From the NCBI GenBank assembly GCA_025617745.1, contig CM046861.1, forward strand, positions 15,280,563-15,344,562: 64,000 nt of DNA. The letters are read 5' to 3'. Positions within the stretch are counted from its first letter, which is position 1. Each line of letters starts with the position of its first letter. Of this stretch, positions 38,201 through 50,200 are shown in pieces. Origin of the DNA: Heliocidaris erythrogramma (lineage: Eukaryota; Echinodermata; Echinoidea; Camarodonta; Echinometridae). Below the pieces are notes generated by a model that worked only from the letters and a program-made list of their open reading frames with translations, searched no databases and was not told where the DNA came from. The translations under genes were made by a program, and so were the position numbers.

Positions 38201-41200
38201 CCACTCATAGGTACACGCCATTGCCGACTGTGTAGTAACGCAGCCAACACACATCCCATACCTAAACTGCATCACTGTGCATTTTTGGCTATATTTAATT
38301 GAAACTCATATATTGCAGTTTACTTAAATCCAAATACTTATGTTGAATAATAGATGATTAAAACTTACCAGGTTGTTTTGTGACCTTTGAAGAGGGTTTC
38401 CTGAAATTTTAGGTCCTTTTTGTCGATAACTGCTATCGAGACTGTCCCGTCAGCATCCAGTTTGTATTTTTCACGATTATGATGAAGGGAGCCCTCAGCG
38501 CTCGTAGTAGTACCGGCGCGATCGGTTCGTCGATCTCCTACGAAGACCTGAAAGGGCCAAACTGACGACGTAAAAAAATTAAAAATATTACGTACGTACG
38601 TAATAATTACTACGTACGTACGTAATATTTTTTATTTTTTTACGTCGTCAGTTTGGCCCTTCCAGGTCTTCGTAGAATAGCTTGTGTGCGTAACATTCTG
38701 CGTACGTATCTACGGTGCGTAACCATGTAGAGCGGCCTCACTAGTGCGCAACATATTGAGAGCAGTCGTCATCCGTATGGAGGTGTAGGTAACAAGTACC
38801 AAAAAGAGGGCTGTAAATGTAAGTTTTTATAACTTTCTACATTTTGTATCTTAACGAACTGATAACTTAAAATCTAAAGAATGATACTTAAGTATCAGTT
38901 TGCCCACAAAAACCTCCATTTCAAACAAAATTACATCTGTATCCCCAATACCCAGTATACACACATGTATATGATCCTAATGGTCAATATGACCATTGCT
39001 TGCTGATGTGATGATGACCACTACCGGTATTCGTGGTGTGCGCCACTCATAGGTACACGCCATTGCCGACTGTGTAGGAATGCAGCCAACACACATCATA
39101 TTGACCATTAGGATCATATACATGTGTGTATACTGGGTATTGGGGATACAGATGTAATTTTGTTTGAAATGGAGGTTTTTGTGGGCAAACTGATACTTAA
39201 GTATCATTCTTTAGATTTTAAGTTATCAGTTCGTTAAGATACAAAATGTAGAAAGTTATAAAAACTTACATTTACAGCCCTCTTTTTGGTACTTGTTACC
39301 CACACCTCCATACGGATGACGACTGCTCTCAATATGTTGCGCACTAGTGAGGCCGCTCTACATGGTTACGCACCGTAGATACGTACGCAGAATGTTACGC
39401 ACACAAGCTATTCTACGAAGACCTGGAAGGGCCAAACTGACGACGTAAAAAAATAAAAAATATTATGTACGTACGTAATAATTACTACGTACGTACGTAA
39501 TATTTTTTATTTTTTTACGTCGTCAGTTTGGCCCTTTCAGGTCTTCGTAGGAGATCGACGAACCGATCGCGCCGGTACTACTACGAGCGCTGAGGGCTCC
39601 CTTCATCATAATCGTGAAAAATACAAACTGGATGCTGACGGGACAGTCTCGATAGCAGTTATCGACAAAAAGGACCCAAAATTTCAGGAAACCCTCTTCA
39701 AAGGTCACAAAACAACCTGGTAAGTTTTAATCATCTATTATTCAACATAAGTATATGAATTTAAGTAAACTGCAATATATGAGTTTCAATTAAATATAGC
39801 CAAAAATGCACAGTGATGCAGTTTAGGTATGGGATGTGTGTTGGCTGCGTTACTACACAGTCGGCAATGGCGTGTACCTATGAGCACTCATAGGTACATT
39901 CCTATACTTCGTGTGTATAATGTAGGCAGTCATACACCTCATCTTTTTAAAACACCACTGCACAAAAGTCACCAATATTCACTCAAAATCGGCATTTAAT
40001 TTTCAAAAACCGACCCCAAAATATCCAAGAAATACAATAAATTCAACTCACCAATGTTGGAAAAGATATTTACAAAAATGAAATCCGCAATTTACTGTTG
40101 ATTCTCGCGAAACGAGCTATCGGAGTCATTGTGTACATTTCCTGGTCGCCGCGGGCGCTGACATCTCCCCAAAAGAGTTTTGTCCTCAAAAATTCGGTCC
40201 CTATGGCGTACACGGAAAAGTTCCGATTTTCTGTGTGCGCTATCGTAAAGATCGATGTGCCCTTGCGATCCCGAGTTTCTTCGTGGACAAAAATTATATT
40301 GGCCGATTTTAGTCTAAGACATCGGCAGTTTGTAAACAACACGCGATCGCGAAACAAATCGGCGGGGATTTCTCCGGTTTTGGACAAGATTTTGACTTTG
40401 GATTTTGCTGTAAATATCAAAAGTTCTTCCTAACGGCCATTTGAGGTAGGAGTGAGATTTTTAAGGGCTGAATTTGAAAGCAAGTATTTAAAATATTTAT
40501 CTTATTTTCCCCCCCATACCTTTAGTACATGCAACAGAAAATACCAACTATTTTACAGAAATGTACCCGTGAGTGCCTATGAGTGGGAGTGCCTAACGAG
40601 GGGCTAACCCACATCAGCAAGCAATGGTCATATTGACCATTAGAATCATATACATGTGTGTATACTGGGTATTGGGGATACAGATGTAATTTTGTTTGAA
40701 ATTGATGTTTTTGTGGGCAAACTGATACTTAAGTATCATTCTTTAGATTTTAAGTTATCAGTTCGTTAAGATACAAAATGTAGAAAGTTATAAAAACTTA
40801 CATTTACAGCCCTCTTTTTGGTACTTGTTACCCACATCTCCATACGGATCACGACTGCTCTCAATAATGTTGCGCACTAGTGAGGCCGCTCTACATGGTT
40901 ACGCACCGTAGATACGTACGCAGAATGTTACGCACACAAGCTATTCTACGAAGACCTGCAAGGGCCAAACTGACGACGTAAAAAAATAAAAAATATTACG
41001 TACGTACGTAGTAATTATTAGTTACGTACGTACGTAATATTTTTTCTTTTTTTACGTCGTCAGTTTGGCCCTTTCAGGTCTTCGTAGGAGATCGACGAAC
41101 CCATCGCGCCGGTACTACTACGAGCGCTGAGGGCTCCCTTCATCATAATCGTGAAAAATACAAACTGGATGCTGACGGGACAGTCTCGATAGCAGTTATC

Positions 41201-44200
41201 GACAAAAAGGACCCAAAATTTCAGGAAACCCTCTTCAAAGATCACAAAACAACCTGGTAAGTTTTAATCATCTATTATTCAATATAATTCTTTGGATGTA
41301 AGTAAAATGTAATATATTATATTTAAGCCTGAGTCGAATCGATTGGTTAGCCGGTGTTCGATCAAAGACATCGACTCCCGAATACGTTTTGGCAAATTCG
41401 GTGCATCGATTTGTAGTCCGCCAGATTTTTGACTACCGTAGCCGCCATGAAAAAATCAAATAAAAAAAGAAACTCCGTAACGTACAGCATATATTATACT
41501 AGCAGAGAACGTGAAGGCGACTTCAAAGTTCAAACTGTTGGCTAACTTTCGCTAATTCGCTCGCGGAGGACGTCGCGCTTTACCTGTGCTTTCTCTATGG
41601 AAAAGTCGTTTTGTCGTTACGAACTGAAGTTTACGATAATTTTCGTGCACTCTCTCTGCATTGTCAATTTGACAATTGTATAACTGAACATGATAAATAC
41701 GGGCATGAGTACGAGTGTTCCTACTTAATTCGCAATAACTAATATCACACTCTCATCAAATTGGCAATTACTTCTGAATGATCTCTGAAGCTGAATGAAG
41801 TCGAGTCTATATTGAGCGACGAAAAGTTTATTTCGTATTGTTTTTTTTTTTTGGCATCGAACAAACGTGTTCCATTCAGCTCTCCAAAGACAAAGTAAGA
41901 TTATTAATTCTTTGAATTTGAATCATTGTCGGGTGTGTCGACAATGAGCATCGCTTCGTGCGACACTAGTGACATTTTAGCTAGCCATACGGACTAGAAA
42001 CTTAAGATTTTGGCTCGTCCGCTGTGATTTTTACTAGCCATTGGCTAGCGGGCTATCGTTAATTTCGAGCAGCGAGAGCCCATGCCCGCGATGCCAGCGG
42101 ACCGGTCATCGGTGCATGGTGCATACACTGCGTGCAACTGTGTGCAACTCTGTTTTCACCGCACATCATTTATCGATTAACCGGTATTCGATCGAATCAA
42201 AGCCGTCGAATCCCGGTTTATGAAATATTCGATATGACTCAGGCTTAATTATATTCAATTAAATATAGCCAAAAATGCACAGTGATGCAGTTTAGGTATG
42301 GGATGTGTGTTGGCTGCGGTACTACACAGTCGGCAATGGCGTGTACCTATGAGTGGGCTAACCGCCGACTTACTGCGGCAGCCCGAACACGTAGTGTTCG
42401 GGCTGCGATCAGCAGTCCTTTGATTGCTTGGATCTCTCTTAATTACAAGGTCGTTTGTCAAAATGAAAACCATGAAACATGACATTAATTGATTTTAGGC
42501 TACTTTAGGTACTTACAAAACTTAACGAATGACTGTTGTCTTTCTTTTCAATGAGGATGATACAAAAAAAGGCATATTTATCTCCAAGAAACTGTACTAA
42601 AAATTTCCGTAGGTCGGTGTTTTGCTTGCAATGCGCATGCGTCAGCAGCTCCACGATAATACACAGACAAGAAGGGAGGATTATGAATATTCATTAGACG
42701 AGTGGGCTCGAGAGATCGGCGGATCACGGTGGATATATGAATATTCATTATTCCTGTGACGAAAACTATGGCGTCATTGTAATAAATATTCATAGGCGCA
42801 TGCGCAAGTGCCTATTTTCGTTTCTGCTTCAACAACATGGCGAATGGGACTGATTTCGAAAATTGAGAGTAAAAAGTGACATTCATCGATTCTACACATT
42901 TTTTAGGAAAAGCTGATTTGCGGAAGGTCTGTTTAGGTTAGTGGCATCGTATATATGATACTTTAATTTTAAAAAATAACATATAATGCCATATTTTCAA
43001 TGGTTATTTGAACATTGGTAAATTGTGAGACCCACCGAATCGTACTGGTTTCACTCACTCATAGCTACATTCCTATACTTCGTGTGTATAATGTAGGCAG
43101 TCATACACCTCAACTTTTTAAAACACCACTGCACAAAAGTCACCAACATTCACTCAAAATCGGCATTTAATTTACAAAAACCGACCCCAAAATATTCAAG
43201 AAATACAATAAATTCAACTCACCGATGTTGGAAAATATATTTCAAAAAATGAAATCCGTAATTTACTCTCGATTCTCGCGAAACGAGCTATCGGAGTCAT
43301 TGTGTACATTTCCTTGTCGCCGCGGGCGCTGACATCTCCCCAAAAGAGTTTTGTCCTTAAAAATTCGGTCCCTATATGGCGTACACGGAAAAGTTACGAT
43401 TTTCTGTGTGCGCGATCGTAAAGACCGATGTGCGCTTGCGATCCCCGAGTTTTTCGTGGACAAAAAATTTATTGGCCGATTTTAGTCTAAGACATCGGCA
43501 GTATGTAAACAATACGCGATCGCGAAACAAATCGGCGGGGATTTCTCCGGTTTTGGACAAGATTTTGACTTTGGATTTTGCTGAAAATATCAAAAGTTCT
43601 TCCTAACGGCCATTTGATGTAGGAGTGAGATTTTTAAGGGCTGAATTTGAAAGCAAGGTATTTAAAATATTTATCTTATTTCTCCCCCATACCTTCAGTA
43701 CATGCGACAGAAAATACCAACTATTTTACAGAAATGTACCCGTGAGTGGTTTCAGAAGTCGAGTCTATATTGAGCGACGAAAAGTTTATTTCGTATTGTT
43801 TTTTTTTTTTGGCATCGAACAAACGTGTTCCATTCAGCTCTCCAAAGACAAAGTAAGATTATTAATTCTTTGAATTTGAATCATTGTCGGGTGTGTCGAC
43901 AATGAGCATCGCTTCGTGCGACACTAGTGACATTTTAGCTAGCCATACGGACTAGAAACTTAAGATTTTGGCTCGTCCGCTGTGATTTTTACTAGCCATT
44001 GGCTAGCGGGCTATCGTTAATTTCGAGCAGCGAGAGCCCATGCCCGCGATGCCAGCGGACCGGTCACCGGTGCATGGTGCATACACTGCGTGCAACTGTG
44101 TGCAACTCTGTTTTCACCGCACATCATTTATCGATTAACCGGTATTCGATCGAATCAAAGCCGTCGAATCCCGGTTTATGAAATATTCGATATGACTCAG

Positions 44201-47200
44201 GCTTAATTATATTCAATTAAAGATAGCCAAAAATGCACAGTGATGCAGTTTAGGTATGGGATGTGTGTTGGCTGCGGTACTACACAGTCGGCAATGGCGT
44301 GTACCTATGAGTGGGCTAACCGCCGACTTACTGCGGCAGCCCGAACACGTAGTGTTCGGGCTGCGATCAGCAGTCCTTTGATTGCTTGGATCTCTCTTAA
44401 TTACAAGGTCGTTTGTCAAAATGAAAACCATGAAACATGACATTAATTGATTTTAGGCTACTTTAGGTACTTACAAAACTTAACGATTGACTGTCGTCTT
44501 TCTTTTCAATGAGGATGATACAAAAAAAGGCATATTTATCTCCAAGAAACTGTACTAAAAATTTCCGTAGGTCGGTGTTTTGCTTGCAATGCGCATGCGT
44601 CAGCAGCTCCACGATAATACACAGACAAGAAGGGAGGATTATGAATATTCATTAGACGAGTGGGCTCGAGAGATCGGCGGATCACGGTGGATATATGAAT
44701 ATTCATTATTCCTGTGACGAAAACTATGGCGTCATTGTAATAAATATTCATAGGCGCATGCGCAAGTGCCTATTTTCGTTTCTGCTTCAACAACATGGCG
44801 AATGGGACTGATTTCGAAAATTGAGAGTAAAAAGTGACATTCATCGATTCTACACATTTTTTAGGAAAAGCTGATTTGCGGAAGGTCTGTTTAGGTTAGT
44901 GGCATCGTATATATGATACTTTAATTTAAAAAAATAACATATAATGCCGTATTTTCAATGGTTATTTGAACATTGGTAAATTGTGAGACCCACCGAATCG
45001 TACTGGTTTCACTCACTCATAGCTACATTCCTATACTTCGTGTGTATAATGTAGGCAGTCATACACCTCATCTTTTTAAAACACCACTGCAGTTGACTGC
45101 ACAAAAGTCACCAACATTCACTCAAAATCGGCATTTAATTTACAAAAACCGACCCCAAAATATTCAAGAAATACAATAAATTCAACTCACCGATGTTGGA
45201 AAATATATTTCAAAAAATGAAATCCGTAATTTACTCTCGATTCTCGCGAAACGAGCTATCGGAGTCATTGTGTACATTTCCTTGTCGCCGCGGGCGCTGA
45301 CATCTCCCCAAAAGAGTTTTGTCCTTAAAAATTCGGTCCCTATATGGCGTACACGGAAAAGTTACGATTTTCTGTGTGCGCGATCGTAAAGACCGATGTG
45401 CGCTTGCGATCCCGAGTTTTTCGTGGACAAAAAATTTATTGGCCGATTTTAGTCTAAGACATCGGCAGTATGTAAACAATACGCGATCGCGAAACAAATC
45501 GGCGGGGATTTCTCCGGTTTTGGACAAGATTTTGACTTTGGATTTTGCTGAAAATATCAAAAGTTCTTCCTAACGGCCATTTGATGTAGGAGTGAGATTT
45601 TTAAGGGCTGAATTTGAAAGCAAGGTATTTAAAATATTTATCTTATTTTTCCCCCATACCTTCAGTACATGCGACAGAAAATACCAACTATTTTACAGAA
45701 ATGTACCCGTGAGTGGTTTCACTCAGTCTCAGGACGCTGCCACTTCGTGGCAGCGTCCCGGGGCTAACCGCCGACATGCATACACATGTAGATGTACAAA
45801 GCACTATAGTAAATCTCTACTATTAAAGTACAGACAACTATAGGAAAAGACACAGACCACTTATATAGGAAAAGACGCAGCCAACCCACCGTAATTTACC
45901 GGCACCTAGACGAAGTAGCTTTGGTTACGGCGTAATGCTGAACGGTAGTTTGCTGACTGGTCGTTTCTATATCGGGTCGTGTCTTCATGCGCATATCTCC
46001 CGTGGCCCTCTCTTGTCTATCTATATATAGGTTCTCTGGCGTTCGTGCGTAGGCGCCGCTAATAAGAGACAACCCGCGTGCGCCCAACGCACGTACGTAA
46101 GGACCTGACCACTCTTTCCTATATTCCCCCCAACCATAAAAAATAAGGGAAATATAAAAGGATTAATCATCAATAATTATATAATTAGCCACAAATAATA
46201 TTTCATCAAAATAAATTTTATGGCACAATTTGGCCATTCTGAAATACCAAATAAATTAATTTATTCATCCGCGATCTTCCCAATCCCAAGACTAGAGGGG
46301 GGTCCAAAAGAGGTCAGCTAAGGGACACTCTCCACTTGGGGATGTATAATCTGGTCTAGTTCGGCCCGGTACATTGGGCAAACCTTCTCAGTCCGTCTTT
46401 CCCATAATATAATCCATAAAAAAGTCCCAAATTAAAGCAGGACTCTGTACTACATTATAAGAAAGAAAAACCTTAGACCACTCAGATACATGAAGAGGCC
46501 CCAACTTAATTCCTTTAATTTACCCCCACTAGTGGGAAAGGTCAAATGTTGGAAATAACTATAAATAATAGACTTGAGATTTGGGTTATATATATACAAA
46601 TGTATATTAACATACCATAACCCCAAAAATCTCATGGAAATTACCCGAGGATACCATACAGTTACAGAAAGGACAAAAACATCGATAGTCGCTCCTTCTG
46701 CATGGATAATGCAAATTAATTATCTACACTTACAGAAGGGACAAAAATACTTATCAATGCTCATTCCCTCTGCATGGGTGACCCCTACACATTCACCATG
46801 GAACCATTCGTCGCAACCATCACACTGAATCATGAAGGATCCATCGTCCGGTGCCCTGCAATAGCAGTATTTTTCCTTTCTCCAGTTTGGATTCGGAAGT
46901 TCACTTTGATCAGTGCATCTTTTAAGATGATCATGATTGACAGTAAGGACCTTATTCCTGTATACTACTCTGTATACAAAAGGTGTGTACCTTTTTACAA
47001 TTAGAGCAGGACCCTTCCAGGGAGATTGCAATTTTTTGCATTTTCCCTTGAGGGTCGCCATGTCTAGAAGATACACCCTATCCCCTTCCTTGAACTGACG
47101 TAAGTATACTTTTACGTCATAGTCTCGCTTCATCCATCGCTGCGTCGACCGGAGTGTATCTCTCGCAGCCTCATGGGCTTTACGAATATTCTCAGCCAAC

Positions 47201-50200
47201 TTCGCCGAATATTCGTCGAGAGAACGGTCAGGGACGGATGGGGGAAGAGGAAAAACCAGTTCCGCTGGTTGGTTGGTTTCACGCCCCAACATCAACTGAT
47301 TGGGCGTGAATCCCGTGCTGCGGTTGACAGTGGACCGAATGGCCCCAGCTATTTGAGCAAGGTTGTGATCCCACTGGTTCTGGGACTTCCCTAGGTAACA
47401 TCTTACCGCGTCCATTAACGTTCGATTGAAACGTTCGACTTGACCGTTAGCGGAAGGTCGGTACGGGGTAGTCCTAGCCTTGTGTATATGAAGGATCTTA
47501 CACATGTTCGCAAACAGCTTGCTTTCAAAATTTCTGCCCTGATCAGTAAATATTTGGAAAGGATAACCAAAACGACAGAAAAATTCACTGACTGCCGCGT
47601 GAGCGGTTACCTCAGCTGTCTGAGAGGGCAGGGGGACACATTCAACCCACTTGGTAAACTGGTCCACCATCATCAGGATGTACACATTCCCTTGTGAGGT
47701 TTTGGGTAATGGACCCATGAAGTCTAAATGTACACGCTCCATGGGGGCTCCCGCGTGATAGGTTATCATGGGGTGCTTCCCATACCTCACTGCCTTCTTG
47801 TTTCTGTTACAGGTGGCGCATCTTCTGATGAAGTCTTGAATATCTTTCGACATACCATACCAATAATACTTGGACTTCAGTTTACTCTTAGTGCGATTCA
47901 CCCCAGCATGAGCTGCGGAGGGAAGATCATGATTTAATCTGATCACCTCATTCCGCAGTGACTGTGGCACCACTAGATGGAGATTGTCATCTTCCTTCCT
48001 CCAGATGACACCATCTTTGATGACGAATAGCTCTCGGTTTATCCAGAGGTACTTTCCAGCGGGGTTCCATAAAAGAATGGTGCCCTCATCTGGTTCCTCT
48101 TTACTGACTAACCACCGACGCAAAGGTATCAGTTGATCATCGGCCTCTTGTTCTTTCTGGAGAAAGTCCCTGGAAGTGAGGTCGACGTCAGACTGGGGGT
48201 TGGCATTGTCAGTTGTTACACCATTGACCCTTAAAGAGATGGGACCATCCACTTGATCGATGTCTAAGTGAGTGATTAGGAGGTCCTCACTATCTCTCGG
48301 GGTAAGGGTAACTTCCGAGATCTTATTTTTCTGTGCCAGTTGGTTTACATTGTCTAAAGTATCCGAGAAGGGCGCCCAGTTCTCTCTGGATTTCATGCAG
48401 TATGAACAACCACCACAAGGCAAACTCTCGGGATCAATACCCAATCGGTAGTTTTCACAGGTGAAATCACCGTCGGGTATGCGAGATAATGCATCCGCAT
48501 TCTGGTGTTTTTTGCCGGGTCGGTGTTCAACTGTCATATCATATTGACCCAGTTCTTCGAGCCAGCGAGCGAGCTGCCCTTGAGGTTCTTTGAAGTTCAT
48601 TAACCACGTCAGACTTCCATGGTCCGTACGTACCGTGAAAGGCTTACCCAGGAGGTAATGCCTATACTGACGGGTAAATCTTACCACTGCCAGAAGTTCA
48701 CGTCGGGTAACACAGTAGCGTCGTTGTTCGGGGGCTAAGGAAAAACTGCCATAGGCAATAGTTCGCTCTTGACCCTCCTGAACCTGAGATAGTACAGCAC
48801 CGATAGCAGTGCCAGACGCATCGGTATCCAGAATAAACGGATCCACGGAGTTAGGCAGCGCAAGAACAGGGGCGGTGGTCATTAGTCTCTTGACTTCCTC
48901 AAAAACATTTTGATGCTTATCTTCCCAATGGAAGTCATTCTTACCCGTGAGGCCATATAACGGTCCTACTACTTGGGCATAGTCTTTAAGGAAGACTCGA
49001 TGATAATTAACAAGACCGAGGAACTGTTCCACCTCCTTAGTAGACCTAGGGGTTGGCCAGTCCATTACGGCTTTGATGTGTTCTTCCTTAAGATGCAGAC
49101 CATTTCCATCCACCTCTCTGCCTAGGAACTCTACCTGGCGTTGGAAAAAGGAACATTTCTTGGGCTTGAGTTTAAGTTTATAGTCCCTGAATCTTTCCAA
49201 CACCTGCCTGATATTACTGACATGGTCACTGAAAGAGGTACCAAGCACAACTACATCATCCAAGAAGGCTAAGGCAATGTCCCAATTCAATCCGCGGAGG
49301 ATGAGGTTCATTGCTCTAGAGAATGTAGCAGGGGCATTGCATAAACCAAAGCCCATACGCACAAACTCGTATAGCCCATATTTGGTTATAAATGCGGTCT
49401 TTTCACGGTCTCCTTTTCTGAGATTTATTTGCCAATAGGCAGAATTTGCATCTAGTTTAGAAAACCATGTGTTGCCGGCTAGAGTATCCAAACACTCTTC
49501 GATGCAGGGAAGAGGGTACACGTCCTTCTTTGTAACGGTGTTTAGCTTACGATAGTCTATGCACCATCGGACGCTACCATCTCGTTTCCTGATAAGCACT
49601 GGGGCTGATGCCCATTCTGACATCGAAGGTTGGATTACCCCGGCCGATAACATCTTGTTCAGGTGCGCTCGTTCCTCTTGAAGGAAATTCATAGGTGTGC
49701 GCCGCATCTTCTGTTTGATAGGGGCTGCACTACCTGTATCTATTGAATGGGTAATCTCTGTAAAGTTACCCAAATCGAATTCATCTTTGGCGAAGACGCA
49801 TTCAAACTCCAGTAACAGATCCTTCAGTACTCCTTGTTCTTCAGGAACTAAATGTGCAGAGGACCGCTCCCACAAATCCTGCAAATGAGGGGGGATATTG
49901 TCTTCTGCTAAGTTCACTTGATGGACCTGTACATTATCAGACATATCACTAGGGGAGGGTTGGATAACCGAAACTTCATATGCTTGTCCGATTATCTTAT
50001 CCCGTCTCCAACGTATGTGATTGTCTGTTAGATTTAGAGAATATATCTCAATGAGATCTTCTGGACGGTGCAAGGTCCTCGGAACGAATCCGATCAGACT
50101 CGCATCCGGCTCGACCAGGAACTGTTTTGAGGATGCAAAGGATTTAACTTTGCATATGACCCTTTTCACAGATCTTGGGGGGATAGTGACTGAGTCTGCA

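Larger units (their letters stand above)
38202..39884. repeat. Large inverted repeat (two facing copies of element A, ~790-bp arms)
   Basis: Left arm 38202-38992 and right arm 39096-39884 are near-perfect reverse complements separated by about 103 bp. The outer ends CACTCATAGGTACACGCC share their first 13 bases with the MITE C terminus, suggesting the same transposase family. The spacer holds another CACTCATAGG terminus at 39044, so 39044-39884 looks like a complete TIR element and 38202-38992 a partly truncated inverted copy. In DRG1 intron 1. Confidence 0.85.
41797..45721 (+). repeat. Tandem duplication, unit ~1.96 kb
   Basis: 41797-43754 and 43755-45721 are direct copies. I could spot only about ten differences, including a 10-bp insertion near 45090 and a 1-bp deletion in the C copy. 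The unit holds the right half of element D, the end of A, repeat B and one MITE C. The junction falls inside the 8-bp target duplication of MITE C (GTTTCA|GAAGTCG). Confidence 0.92.

Noticed and set aside
40070-40433. 116-residue (-) and 111-residue (+) ORFs conserved between MITE C copies 3 and 6
   Set aside because: Identity reflects recent common origin; older copies (C2, C4, C5) break both frames and neither resembles a transposase.
42041-44443. Identical pairs of 60-76 residue ORFs as a duplicated gene
   Set aside because: They are copies only because of the 1.96-kb tandem duplication and lie in MITE D, element A and repeat B sequence.
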